Translations under genes and position numbers: made by a program
Assembly (NCBI GenBank): GCA_910575075.1
Contig: CAJTCY010000017.1
Span: 1-64,000, forward strand
Length of the DNA stretch: 64,000 bases
Source of the DNA: Lachnospiraceae bacterium
GTDB lineage: Bacteria > Bacillota > Clostridia > Lachnospirales > Lachnospiraceae
Reading direction: 5' to 3'
The notes under the pieces: generated by a model
Told to the model about the DNA's origin: nothing
What the model saw: only the letters and a program-made list of their open reading frames with translations
Databases searched by the model: none
Shown: positions 41,615 through 50,085 of the stretch, in pieces
Layout: each line of letters begins with the position of its first letter
Position numbering within the stretch: the stretch's first letter is position 1

Positions 41615-43432
41615 ATGGCTGATATAAAGACCAGAGATGCGGTCAAAGGCACGATTAAGACACTGGATAAGGCGGTTGTTGCAGGGGAACGCATGAAATC
41701 CGCTTACGCTAAGACAAAGGACAAAGCGGAGCAGGGATATTATGCGGAGGAAAATTCCCCCACGGAATATGCCGCCGACAAGGTTTCCCATGCTTCGGGG
41801 CGTATCAGGGACGAGGGCATCCACCAATTTAATAAGCAGGGGCAGAAAAACGCCCAGATTACAAGGGAGAATATCGGTAAGGCAAAGGATAAAATCGCCG
41901 ATTTTAAGGCAAAGCGGGCGAAGAAAGCCGCAGAGCAGAAAACAATGCGGAACAAGGCGGGACAAAACGCCATGCGTACAATAAGGCAGGACGGCTTGCA
42001 GGAAATACAAGGGACTGCAAGCCGTCCCGCTGTTTCCGCTGCTCCTGTCAAGACCGAAACGCCCCAGACGGCGGCAAACTCGCTGATAAAGACCAGACAG
42101 CAGGGAAAGCGGACGATAAAGACAACCGCCAGAAATGCGGAAAAAACCGTCAAGACCACAGCAAAAGGCACAGTCAAGGCGACGGAAAAAGGCGTGAAAA
42201 CCGCAAAGGCGACATCCAAGACAGCGATTAAGACCACCGAGCAGACCGCAAAGGCGGCACAGAAAACGGCGAAAGCATCTGCCAAAGCCGCCCAGAAAGC
42301 GGCGCAGACGGCAAAAGTCACCGCAAAAGCGACAGCCGAAGCGACGAAAGCCACGGTCAAGGCGACCATTGCGGCGGTCAGGGCGATTATCGCAGGGACT
42401 AAGGCGTTAATTTCTGCCCTTATCGCAGGCGGCTGGATTGCCATTGTGATAATTCTTATCGTCGTCCTGCTTGGATGCGCCGTTTCCCTGTTCGGGGGCG
42501 GCAGCGACAGCACTTCCTATACCCCTGTCAGTGCGGAGGTCGAAGCCTACACGCCGCTGATACAGAAGTATGCGAAGCAGTACGGAATCCCCGAATATGT
42601 GGAGCTGATAAAGGCGGTGATGATGCAGGAATCTGGTGGCAAAGGCAGCGACCCGATGCAGGCGGCGGAGGGGAGTTTCAACAAGAAATACCCCCATGAG
42701 CCGAATGGTATTAAAGACCCCGAATATTCCATCGAGTGCGGCGTGCAGGAACTGAAAGCTGCACTTGTTTCAGCCGAGGTGGAGAACCCGATTGACATGG
42801 AGCGCATCAAGCTCGCCCTGCAGGGCTACAACTTTGGGAACGGGTATATCTCATGGGCAAAGACCAACTACGGCGGCTATTCCTATGCAAGTGCGGTGGA
42901 ATTTTCCGCAATGCAGGCACAGCGGCTCGGTTGGGAGAAGTACGGCGACACGCAGTACCCCGCCCATGTGTTACGCTACTACCCATACGGGCGGGCGTTT
43001 ACAAGCGGTGGCAATCAAGCCATCGTAGAAGTGGCTCTGACGCAGCTTGGCAACGAGGGTGGACAGCCTTATTGGAGCTGGTACGGCTTTGGCGGGCGTG
43101 TAGAATGGTGCGCCTGCTTCACATCGTGGTGCGCCGACCAGTGCGGCTATCTGGAAAGCGGCATTATCCCGAAATTCTCCCTCTGCTCGGATGGTGTAAA
43201 CTGGTTTAAGGGCAAAGGACAATGGCAGGACAAGAACTATGAGCCGCAGGCAGGCGACCTTATTTTCTTTGATTGGGGGAGTGACGGCTCAATCGACCAT
43301 GTGGGAATCGTAGAAAAATGCGAGAATGGGACGGTCTACACCGTGGAGGGCAACTCTGGGGATGCCTGCAAACAGCAGAGCTATCCAGTCGGGAGCGGCT
43401 CTATCTACGGTTACGGATGCCCAAACTATTAG
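41615..43432 (+). CDS. bifunctional lysozyme-like/CHAP cell-wall hydrolase (VirB1-like)
   Basis: The protein has 605 residues. Residues 1-270 are a Lys/Ala/Thr-rich cytoplasmic repeat region (runs such as KTAKATSKTAIKTTEQTAKA). One membrane helix (WIAIVIILIVVLLGCAVSLF) follows. Outside lie a lysozyme-like domain (VELIKAVMMQESGGKGSDPM with the catalytic Glu, ALQGYNFGNGYI) and a CHAP-type amidase domain (EWCACFTSWCADQCG, then DHVGIVEKCE and YTVEGNSGD). It opens peptidoglycan for the channel, as in Tn916 Orf14-type proteins. GGAAAGGAGGTCGG precedes the ATG. Confidence 0.9.
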   Translation: MADIKTRDAVKGTIKTLDKAVVAGERMKSAYAKTKDKAEQGYYAEENSPTEYAADKVSHASGRIRDEGIHQFNKQGQKNAQITRENIGKAKDKIADFKAKRAKKAAEQKTMRNKAGQNAMRTIRQDGLQEIQGTASRPAVSAAPVKTETPQTAANSLIKTRQQGKRTIKTTARNAEKTVKTTAKGTVKATEKGVKTAKATSKTAIKTTEQTAKAAQKTAKASAKAAQKAAQTAKVTAKATAEATKATVKATIAAVRAIIAGTKALISALIAGGWIAIVIILIVVLLGCAVSLFGGGSDSTSYTPVSAEVEAYTPLIQKYAKQYGIPEYVELIKAVMMQESGGKGSDPMQAAEGSFNKKYPHEPNGIKDPEYSIECGVQELKAALVSAEVENPIDMERIKLALQGYNFGNGYISWAKTNYGGYSYASAVEFSAMQAQRLGWEKYGDTQYPAHVLRYYPYGRAFTSGGNQAIVEVALTQLGNEGGQPYWSWYGFGGRVEWCACFTSWCADQCGYLESGIIPKFSLCSDGVNWFKGKGQWQDKNYEPQAGDLIFFDWGSDGSIDHVGIVEKCENGTVYTVEGNSGDACKQQSYPVGSGSIYGYGCPNY

Positions 43433-43459
43433 TTGGGCGGAGCAAAAGGAAACCAGAGG

Positions 43460-43819
43460 TCAATCCTCTGGCTCTTTTGCTTTACATAGCCCGTTTACAG
43501 TTGCTTCAACAACGGACAGTTCTTTGTCATCCAGTCGGTCAAGCATAGCATCCAAACGTCTTCGGATAGAACTTTTCTTTGCTTTTTCCTCAGTATGTAT
43601 ATGTTCGTCAACTGATACATCAAACATTGTGATAAGTTGAAGAAATAGCTCTATGCTTGGATACTGCCCCTCATTTTCAACAGCTTGAAGATGTCTGGGA
43701 TTATAATCAATAATCTCCGCAAGCTGTTCTCTGGTCACGCCTTGAGCTTTACGGGCTTTTTTGATTGCCAGTCCTAACGGTCTGAAATCAAAGTCAAAAT
43801 CGTTGTTTCTTTTGTCCAT
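43460..43819 (-). CDS. XRE-family HTH regulator
   Basis: The protein has 119 residues. A helix-turn-helix (LGLAIKKARKAQGVTREQLA, EIIDYNPRHLQAVENEGQYP) is followed by a C-terminal helical part. It is divergent from the two-component genes; two palindromes and a promoter lie between them. A TACATAG string at 43483 falls inside its last codons and is probably chance. Confidence 0.85.
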   Translation of the reverse strand: MDKRNNDFDFDFRPLGLAIKKARKAQGVTREQLAEIIDYNPRHLQAVENEGQYPSIELFLQLITMFDVSVDEHIHTEEKAKKSSIRRRLDAMLDRLDDKELSVVEATVNGLCKAKEPED

Positions 43820-43895
43820 TCGTTCACCACCTGTACTCTAAAAATTTTTACCCTTATATTTTACAGAGGTGTAGTATCCTATGAAACGATGTGAA

Positions 43896-43936
43896 ATCTC
43901 TGGTTATAAGAGATTTTATCTCCTATTACAAGAGAG
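43896..43936. promoter_or_regulatory. two tandem palindromic operator candidates
   Basis: ATCTCTGGTTATAAGAGAT (43896-43914) and ATCTCCTATTACAAGAGAG (43918-43936) are similar imperfect palindromes whose centres are 22 bases apart, two helical turns. They lie between the XRE gene and the promoter at 43957, as expected of XRE binding sites. Confidence 0.6.
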
Positions 43937-43956
43937 GAAAAATCCTATTTACATAA

Positions 43957-43985
43957 TTGTTGCTATTTATATAAGCGGTTATAAT
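43957..43985 (+). promoter_or_regulatory. sigma-A promoter of the two-component genes
   Basis: TTGTTG (43957-43962), 17-base spacer, TATAAT (43980-43985). The leader then contains the palindrome CTCCATATTGGAG (44036-44048) before the response-regulator gene. Confidence 0.75.
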
Positions 43986-44076
43986 AGATGTAAGTTAGCA
44001 CATAAATGGATGTTCTTTCTAAAATTTCACATTCGCTCCATATTGGAGTGTTAAACTGAAAAAAGAGGTGATTAAT

Positions 44077-44739
44077 ATGGCGACATTACTTATTGTTGAA
44101 GATGACCGAAAAACAAATGAAGCGATTTGCGAGTATTTGAAATTAGCGGGACACAAATTAATTCCTGCATATGACGGGGAATCTGCGCTGCAATGTTTTA
44201 GCAATAGCAGGATTGACTTAATTGTACTTGACATTATGCTTCCAAAAATATCGGGACTTTCTGTTTTGCATGAAATCAGAGAAAAAAGTTCTGTCCCGAT
44301 ACTTATGCTAACAGCAATAGGGGACGAATATACACAAGTTTCCAGCTTTGACGGACAGGCAGATGACTATATCGTAAAACCCTTTTCCATGATTTTGTTA
44401 GGGCGGCGCATTACTGCACTTTTAAGAAGAAGCGGAAAGGGGATTTTGCCAGATACAATCGAATTTGGAAATGTAATTGTAGATTTTTTAGGTTATACAG
44501 CAAAAGATGACAATGGAAAAATCGACGTTACTCCAAAAGAGATTGACTTGCTGAAATTGTTTGTGGAGCATAAAGGACTGGTTCTGACCCGTTCCCAGAT
44601 ACTTGACGATTTATGGGGCGACAGCCATCCTATTATTGACAGGACAGTAGATACTTATATAAAAAACCTGCGAAAAAAACTGCATCTTGACTGCATTGTT
44701 ACTGTAAAAGGAATTGGATATAAATATGAGGTGGACTAA
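44077..44739 (+). CDS. OmpR-family response regulator
   Basis: The protein has 220 residues. In the receiver domain LLIVEDDRKT supplies the acidic pocket, LIVLDIMLP the phosphorylated Asp and DYIVKPF the conserved Lys. The C-terminal winged helix has VTPKEIDLLKLFVEHKGLVL and TVDTYIKNLRKKL. AAGAGGTGA lies 6 bases before the ATG at 44077. With the kinase it probably controls the ABC transporter at 45991. Confidence 0.93.
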   Translation: MATLLIVEDDRKTNEAICEYLKLAGHKLIPAYDGESALQCFSNSRIDLIVLDIMLPKISGLSVLHEIREKSSVPILMLTAIGDEYTQVSSFDGQADDYIVKPFSMILLGRRITALLRRSGKGILPDTIEFGNVIVDFLGYTAKDDNGKIDVTPKEIDLLKLFVEHKGLVLTRSQILDDLWGDSHPIIDRTVDTYIKNLRKKLHLDCIVTVKGIGYKYEVD

Positions 44740-44740
44740 T

Positions 44741-45862
44741 ATGGCACGAATAAAAATATTTCCTAAGACATTTTTATATACATTGAGTGTCTTGATATTT
44801 ATTGTAATAACTGCACATGGCATCATGTATGTTCTTGCCCCACAAATATCTTTAGGACTTGTTGGCGAGAAAGGAATGGAACTGGACGGATTTTTAGTCA
44901 GTACGGACGTAGATGCCTCACAGTTTGTAACATTTACGATAAAACGTGCCCTGCCTGTTTCTGTTTCCTGTTGTATCGTGATTGCCATTGTCTGTGCTGC
45001 ACTTTTTTCCAGAAGCATGACGCGAAATATTTGTCACTTATCAGAAACAGCGCTGCGCATGACAAAAATGGATAAGTCTGCGATATGTTCTGTTACTTCG
45101 GGAGATGAAATTGAAGATTTGGCAGGAAATATCAATAGTCTTTACAGGAGTTTGCTGAAAGCAATCCATAATCTTGAATTAGAAAAAAAGTATGTGCAGG
45201 AAAGCGAGAAATTGAAAATAGATTTTTTGCGTGCAGCTTCCCACGAATTAAAAACGCCTGTTACTGCTTTAAACGCCATTCTTGAAAATATGATACTTGG
45301 AGTAGGAAAATATCAAGACTATGACGTATATCTGCCAGAGTGCAAAGAAATAACAGAACAGCTTTCCGAGATGATACATGAAATTTTAGAAACATCCAAA
45401 ATGAATATCATAAATGAAGAAAAACCGACCGAAATAAATTTGCCAGAACTGCTCACAAACCTTTGTGAGCCATATAAACTGATTGCCGTTGCAAACGAGA
45501 TAAATTTTTCTGTCTGCCTGCCACAGCATTTTACAGTCAGTATACCCATTTCCTTATTTGAAAAGGCAGTTTCTAATATTCTTGCAAATGCAGTTGCATA
45601 TACAGAAAGCGGGAAGCTGATTTCTGTTTCTATGGATGGCAGAAATCTTGTTGTTGAAAATGAATGTGTCCCTGTTCGGCAATCCGAAATCCCCCGGTTG
45701 TTTGAGCCATTTTACCGTCTTGATTATGCAAGAAGCAGAGAGCAAGGAGGAAATGGCTTAGGCTTGTATATTGTGGACACTATTTTTTCTGCACTTTCTA
45801 TTCCATATACGTTTCAAGCGAAAGACAATCCGCAAAGAATGTGTTTTACTATATATTTATGA
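44741..45862 (+). CDS. sensor histidine kinase
   Basis: The protein has 373 residues. Two membrane helices (TFLYTLSVLIFIVITAHGIM and VSVSCCIVIAIVCAALF) flank a short outside loop of about 40 residues, too small for a large ligand domain. A HAMP-like linker leads to the H-box FLRAASHELKTPVTALNAIL, N-box SNILANAVAYTESG and G-box GGNGLGLYIVDTIF. GAGGTGG precedes the ATG at 44741. It is the partner of the adjacent regulator. Confidence 0.92.
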   Translation: MARIKIFPKTFLYTLSVLIFIVITAHGIMYVLAPQISLGLVGEKGMELDGFLVSTDVDASQFVTFTIKRALPVSVSCCIVIAIVCAALFSRSMTRNICHLSETALRMTKMDKSAICSVTSGDEIEDLAGNINSLYRSLLKAIHNLELEKKYVQESEKLKIDFLRAASHELKTPVTALNAILENMILGVGKYQDYDVYLPECKEITEQLSEMIHEILETSKMNIINEEKPTEINLPELLTNLCEPYKLIAVANEINFSVCLPQHFTVSIPISLFEKAVSNILANAVAYTESGKLISVSMDGRNLVVENECVPVRQSEIPRLFEPFYRLDYARSREQGGNGLGLYIVDTIFSALSIPYTFQAKDNPQRMCFTIYL

Positions 45863-45867
45863 TGAAA

Positions 45868-45896
45868 AACCCTCCGATGTTTCGGAGGATTTTTTT
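45868..45896 (+). terminator. terminator after the kinase gene
   Basis: CCTCCGA (45871-45877), loop TGTT, TCGGAGG (45882-45888), then a T-run to 45896. Separates the two-component operon from the transporter operon. Confidence 0.85.
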
Positions 45897-45919
45897 CTTC
45901 CGTTTATTTTTCACAGATA

Positions 45920-45957
45920 TTCCATATACGTTCCATATAGGAATGTTATTTTAATAT
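45920..45957 (+). promoter_or_regulatory. transporter promoter with OmpR-type direct repeats
   Basis: TTCCATATA occurs at 45920-45928 and again at 45931-45939, exactly 11 bases apart. The -10-like TAATAT is at 45952-45957. The second repeat covers the -35 position, the usual layout for an activating OmpR-family regulator. The same TCCATAT core occurs in the palindrome at 44036. Confidence 0.65.
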
Positions 45958-45990
45958 TGTGTTCAAAAAATAAAAAACGGAGGTATCAAA

Positions 45991-47424
45991 ATGAATTTTT
46001 TAAAACGGGCAATGTTATATGTTACTCGAAAAAAAGGGAAAAGCATAGTGCTTTTTTGTATATTGCTTATTATGGCAACCTTTGTCTTGTCGGGATTGTC
46101 TATCGGGAAAGCTACAAAACAAGCACAGCAAAATCTGCGTCAAAGCCTTGGCGGTTCTTTTCATGTCTGGACGGACTACACAGATAATAACCCCTATCTG
46201 CATAAAGAGTCGGACGAGGATGAAAGTGGAGGGACTGGATATATCATGTATTCCACAGAGCAGTTATCCTCTGATATGGTGAAAAATATCCGTGATATAG
46301 CAGGAGTGAAATATTGCGATGCATTTGATGAAACATTATTGGATTTTGAACAGTTGTCTTTTTTCAAGGGGACAATTCCTTTGGAGGAAGAATTAGGGAA
46401 TAGCACGACTACGGTAAGTCTATGGCGTTCCGAAGAACACAATTTGTTTACAAATGGCGTTGTCAAACTAACGGAAGGCAGGCATATTACAGAAAAAGAT
46501 ACGGGGAAAGCAATTATTTGTAAAGATTTGGCTGATAAAAATGGATTAGGGATAGGCGATATGCTGAAAACGAGGTCTATGGATGGGCGCAGCATGACGC
46601 TGGAAATCGTTGGATTGTTTACAGCAATGGAAACAGAAAAAATCGGCAAGAATATAGAGGGCTATAATAAAATACAGAATCGGGTGTTTATAGATATAGC
46701 GTCGGCAATTCTTATCGAGAACACCCCTGCTGTCCAGGGATTTTCAGAAGTTTCAATTACCGTAAACGACCCAGAAGAAATGGATGAAATTATCGAAAAA
46801 GTGAAAAAGACGCCTGGATTTAAAGAGGATGGATTTACGATTGATACGGACAATGAAACTTATGAAAATACGGCTTCCTCTCTGGAAAGTATGGATAAAC
46901 TGGTGATAGGTCTGCTGATTGCGGCTATCCTTGTCAGCGTTGTAATCTTATCGCTTATTCTTACTCTATGGGGAAAATCACGTGTCCGTGAAACAGGTGT
47001 GTTCCTCTCGCTTGGCATAAAAAAGACAGACATTATAGGGCAATATCTGACAGAAGTATTGCTGATTGCAATCGTTGCTTTTGGGATTTCCTTCTTTACA
47101 AGTAATATGGTTTCAAACCGTATCGCCGATGTGCTTTTACAGCAGGATATACAGAATAAAATAGAAGAACCGAATGACGTGCAGCAAGATGACATTGTGA
47201 TAGAATCGTTTGAAAGTACAGCATTAGGAGGTGTAGACAATATAGAATTGAGCGGTGCAGAAAATACAGATTATTTGGAAACGGATATTGAAGTTTCTGT
47301 AAGCATAGAAAATTTATTACAGCTATATCTTGTTGGATTTGTAATTATCATTGTATCTGTTATGATATCGTCTATTGCGGTCATGCGTTTGAAGCCGCGT
47401 GAAATTTTATCCCGCATGAGTTAG
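45991..47424 (+). CDS. FtsX/MacB-like ABC permease
   Basis: The protein has 477 residues. An N-terminal helix (KSIVLFCILLIMATFVLSGL), a large extracellular domain of ~250 residues and three C-terminal helices (LVIGLLIAAILVSVVILSLI and two more) are the MacB/FtsX layout. The RVRETGVFLSLGIKKTDIIG segment is the coupling loop region. It probably exports or resists an antimicrobial peptide (inference from the paired two-component system). AACGGAGGT precedes the ATG. Confidence 0.85.
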   Translation: MNFLKRAMLYVTRKKGKSIVLFCILLIMATFVLSGLSIGKATKQAQQNLRQSLGGSFHVWTDYTDNNPYLHKESDEDESGGTGYIMYSTEQLSSDMVKNIRDIAGVKYCDAFDETLLDFEQLSFFKGTIPLEEELGNSTTTVSLWRSEEHNLFTNGVVKLTEGRHITEKDTGKAIICKDLADKNGLGIGDMLKTRSMDGRSMTLEIVGLFTAMETEKIGKNIEGYNKIQNRVFIDIASAILIENTPAVQGFSEVSITVNDPEEMDEIIEKVKKTPGFKEDGFTIDTDNETYENTASSLESMDKLVIGLLIAAILVSVVILSLILTLWGKSRVRETGVFLSLGIKKTDIIGQYLTEVLLIAIVAFGISFFTSNMVSNRIADVLLQQDIQNKIEEPNDVQQDDIVIESFESTALGGVDNIELSGAENTDYLETDIEVSVSIENLLQLYLVGFVIIIVSVMISSIAVMRLKPREILSRMS

Positions 47425-47436
47425 GAGGAGAAAAAG

Positions 47437-48066
47437 ATGACAACGCTAATATGTGAAAACGTAACATATCAATATGAAAAAGGCTCAAAGGTCTTAGAAC
47501 ATATCACAACTCAATTTGAAACAGGAAAAATGTATGCGATACTTGGTGCATCTGGTTCTGGGAAAACGACCCTGTTATCATTGATAGGCGGTCTTGATAT
47601 TCCACAGGAAGGAAAAATTATGTTTAATGGCAGGGATATATCGGAGATGGGACTTGAATACCATAGGCGCAATCATGTTTCTGTCATATTCCAGAATTAC
47701 AATCTTATTGATTATATGACTCCGATTGAAAACGTAAAATTGACCGCAAAACAGGACGCCCTGCCAATATTAAAGCAGCTTGGATTGACGGAGGATGAAG
47801 CAAAACGAAATGTAATGAAACTGTCGGGAGGACAGCAGCAGCGTGTGGCAATTGCCCGTACACTGGTATCGAATGCCCCTGTTATTTTAGCGGATGAACC
47901 AACGGGAAATTTAGACAAAGATACTGCCGCAGAAATTACGGGGATTTTGAAAAATTGCGCCCATCAGATGAATAAATGCGTAATTATTGTTACCCACTCC
48001 AACGACCTTGTAAAACAAGCAGATACCGTTTTTAAGTTAAAAAAAGGCAGGTTGCTTCAAATATGA
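47437..48066 (+). CDS. ABC transporter ATP-binding protein
   Basis: The protein has 209 residues, LolD/MacB type. Walker A ILGASGSGKTTLLSLIGGL, Q-loop VIFQNYNLID, signature LSGGQQQRVAIARTL, Walker B VILADEPTGNLD and the H-loop VTHSND are all intact. It is the ATPase of the permease 12 bases upstream. Its stop overlaps the KTR start. Confidence 0.95.
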   Translation: MTTLICENVTYQYEKGSKVLEHITTQFETGKMYAILGASGSGKTTLLSLIGGLDIPQEGKIMFNGRDISEMGLEYHRRNHVSVIFQNYNLIDYMTPIENVKLTAKQDALPILKQLGLTEDEAKRNVMKLSGGQQQRVAIARTLVSNAPVILADEPTGNLDKDTAAEITGILKNCAHQMNKCVIIVTHSNDLVKQADTVFKLKKGRLLQI

Positions 48067-48233
48067 AATACGAGTGGATATATTGCCCGATTTGCAAAAA
48101 AAAGACGCATAACAAATTTAGGGAAGATACTGTTTTGAAAAACTATCCGCTTTATTGTCCAAAATGTAAACGGGAAACGATAATTAACGCAAAAAATATG
48201 CAAGTATTTATCATCACAGAGCCAGACACATAG
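48063..48233 (+). CDS. Cys-rich KTR protein
   Basis: The protein has 56 residues. YEWIYCPICKKKTHNKFRED is followed by YPLYCPKCKRET, giving two CxxC pairs and the K-T motif that names the family. It overlaps the ABC gene (ATATGA). It is the intact counterpart of the 5042 gene. Function is unknown; these genes tend to sit at the end of cargo slots in Tn1549-like elements. Confidence 0.8.
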   Translation: MKYEWIYCPICKKKTHNKFREDTVLKNYPLYCPKCKRETIINAKNMQVFIITEPDT

Positions 48234-48289
48234 ATGCAGAGCCGATGAATGTGTGGAATGAATGAAACCACAGTTTATCGGCTCTGCAT
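48234..48289 (+). terminator. long hairpin closing the cargo operon
   Basis: ATGCAGAGCCGAT (48234-48246) pairs perfectly with ATCGGCTCTGCAT (48277-48289), with inner GTGG/CCAC pairing, then TTT. Likely terminator. Confidence 0.75.
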
Positions 48290-48340
48290 TTTACTTAATT
48301 AAATGCAGATACGTCCACCAAATAAAAAAAACGGCGATTT

Positions 48341-48414
48341 GGTGGGCGGTATTGCTATGCCCGAAAGACTTAACAAGCACTCTCCAAACCTGTTTTAAGT
48401 TTGGAGGGATTTTT
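48341..48414 (+). ncRNA. repeated double-hairpin RNA element, copy 2
   Basis: The hairpin GGGC/GCCC is the same as in copy 1. Hairpin B is CTCTCCAAAC (48380-48389), loop CTGTTTTAA, GTTTGGAGGG (48399-48408), then T's. Compared with copy 1 (5195-5270), the loop is conserved and stem changes keep pairing. It lies between the KTR gene and the sigma-like gene. Confidence 0.65.
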
Positions 48415-48561
48415 ATTGCCTGCAAATAGCAATTTCCAGTTATATATATCATATCGGAGATGGGTGGACAGCCTGTTAAAAAAATCCTTGTCAGTGCAAG
48501 GGGGCTTTTTATCCAAGAAGTAGAAGTCAAATCTCTACATATAAGAACTAATATATCTATA

Positions 48562-48597
48562 AACCGTAAAGGCACGACAGCCCTTACGGTTTTTCTT
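48562..48597 (+). terminator. terminator-like hairpin, copy 2
   Basis: ACCGTAAAGGC pairs with GCCCTTACGGT, followed by TTTTCTTTT. Positioned ~110 bases before the sigma-like gene; may be a terminator or attenuator. Confidence 0.7.
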
Positions 48598-48705
48598 TTG
48601 TCGTTTTTTGTCGGAATACGCCGCAGGGCTGTTTCTGGTGTGGGATGCCGTTCTCCGCCTTTCAATCTGGATTTTCAAAAAAATTCAGATTGGAGGTAAC
48701 GGATT

Positions 48706-49134
48706 ATGGCGTACAACAAAGCCAGAGAAGAAAGAAAATGGCGAATATGGAAAGAAGCCGAGGAAAAGCAGCTTAGGAGCTTGGGTGTCAGCGAGGGCGA
48801 TATTGAAAAGCTCCGTGTCCATGATTGGGCGATATTCAATTCCGACAGACGGTACTATGAGAAATTGCAGGATGCGGGTACATATCTTGAGGAAGTGGCA
48901 GAGGACACAGCACAGCCCGAAGTAAAAACGGTTGAGGAATTTTTGGACAGCATTGAAAATGCAGTGCTGTATCAAGAGCTGCATCAGTTGGACAAGCTCA
49001 CTCTCCAAGCGTTGCTGATGAGGACGCAGGGCTTTTCAGTCACTGAAATTTCAGTGGAATTGAGTTTAAACAAGGAAGTCATTTACAAGCGTTTGAACAG
49101 GTTTAAGAAAAAAATTAAAAAACTTTTGGGATAG
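48706..49134 (+). CDS. sigma-70 region-4-like factor
   Basis: The protein has 142 residues. The N-terminal half is charged and has no region 2. The C-terminal half has a region-4-type HTH (LLMRTQGFSVTEISVELSLN, KEVIYKRLNRFKKKIKKLL). Proteins of this type are annotated as sigma factors in Tn1549-like elements. It may direct transcription of element genes (inference). GGAGGTAACGGATT precedes the ATG. Confidence 0.75.
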   Translation: MAYNKAREERKWRIWKEAEEKQLRSLGVSEGDIEKLRVHDWAIFNSDRRYYEKLQDAGTYLEEVAEDTAQPEVKTVEEFLDSIENAVLYQELHQLDKLTLQALLMRTQGFSVTEISVELSLNKEVIYKRLNRFKKKIKKLLG

Positions 49135-49141
49135 TGTCCAA

Positions 49142-49700
49142 AATCGCACTCTCCCATCGGCTACTGGGTGAGAGGGCAAAAATCTCTTGCCCAGTTTTCT
49201 TTTATATCGGAAACGGGATGGCTCTTTGACAACCGAATATCCATTCACCAAATACATTCTCTTTGTGGCTGTAATAAGCGTAAGCGTGTGCAGCGGTACG
49301 CCATGACCCGCCGAAAGACGGCAAGCGGAAAATATCGACTGAAAATATCGGGCAGCTCCCGATTTCGCCAAGACCCACAAAGAGGACAATGATACTCCCG
49401 TCCAGCCACAGTCCGAGCGGTAACCAATCCGCCGCAGGCAATGGGGGCGGCTCTGTCAGACCGACAGTTGGGGTGCAACTCCCGTGGCGTCAGTTCGCTG
49501 CTGACCGTTTGGTGATTTCCCTTGCGTAATCACGCATCAGCATTTTCGGGATGTCGGGGACAAATAGAAAATGCCTTTTATCATAAAGCCAGATGCAGGG
49601 CGGTCTATTGGAACAGGGCTTGTTTTATGCTCTCCCGACCTTAAATACTCCCTTGCATTTGGCTGTTACATAGGCAGGGTATTCCTGCCTAAATCCAGAT
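49142..49700 (+). ncRNA. hairpin-rich non-coding region, possible structured RNA
   Basis: About 560 bases without a convincing gene. First a terminator-like GGGCAA/TTGCCC hairpin (49174-49192) ends the sigma-like gene. Then come ATCGGG/CCCGAT (~49347), CTGTC/GACAG (~49455), GTCAG/CTGAC (~49489), TGCG/CGCA (~49524) and GCATTTTC/GAAAATGC (~49540-49574). So many helices in a GC-rich, gene-free stretch suggest a large structured RNA or recombination region. Short frames on both strands lack ribosome-binding sites. Confidence 0.45.
49667..49691 (+). promoter_or_regulatory. TACATAG stem-loop element, copy 5
   Basis: TACATAG (49667-49673) leads into AGGCAGG with CCTGCCT (49684-49690). The GGAGG of the PemK gene follows 11 bases later. 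Confidence 0.65.
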
Positions 49701-49716
49701 GGAGGTTATAAAAAAT

Positions 49717-50085
49717 ATGGAAAGAACAATCAGGCGTGGCGACATCTACTACGCAGAGCTTAATCCCGTTGTCGGTTCGGAGCAGGGCGGCACACGACCC
49801 GTACTTATCATTTCCAATAATATAGGCAACAGGCACAGCCCGACAGTCATCATTGCCGCTATCACGGGCAGGACACAGACAAAGGCAAAATTGCCGACAC
49901 ACACCGAAGTAAAGAACTTTGAGGGACTTGACAGAGAATCTATTGTTTTGCTTGAACAAATTCGTACAATAGATAAAAAAAGATTAAAACAGTATATGGG
50001 CATGATGCCCGCTGAAGCGATGGCAAGAGTTGACAAGGCTCTTGCCATCAGCGTTTCCATTAAAGGAGGACATCGGAATGGATAA
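49717..50085 (+). CDS. PemK/MazF-family endoribonuclease toxin
   Basis: The protein has 122 residues, the normal length. [20 protein letters not shown] then [13 protein letters not shown] is the MazF core, with the conserved Arg of the active site, and [13 protein letters not shown] follows. It should cleave mRNA. No typical MazE-like antitoxin precedes it; the 45-residue protein directly downstream is the only close partner. GGAGGT precedes the ATG at 49717. Its leader carries a TACATAG stem-loop. Confidence 0.9.
   Translation: MERTIRRGDIYYAELNPVVGSEQGGTRPVLIISNNIGNRHSPTVIIAAITGRTQTKAKLPTHTEVKNFEGLDRESIVLLEQIRTIDKKRLKQYMGMMPAEAMARVDKALAISVSIKGGHRNG

Noticed and set aside
42100..42420. Possible tandem DNA repeat in the Lys/Ala/Thr region of the cell-wall hydrolase
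   Set aside because: The repetition is in amino-acid composition. No regular DNA repeat unit is visible.
43483..43489. TACATAG string near the end of the XRE gene
   Set aside because: It lies within codons of a convincing gene on the other strand, with no stem and no gene start after it.
45800..45815. ATTCCATATACG within the kinase gene, similar to the promoter repeats
   Set aside because: It is a single copy inside coding sequence (IPYTF codons) and not near a promoter.
49168..49478. Short frames on both strands in the 49.2-49.5 kb gap
   Set aside because: They overlap one another and several hairpins, and lack ribosome-binding sites. The stretch looks non-coding.
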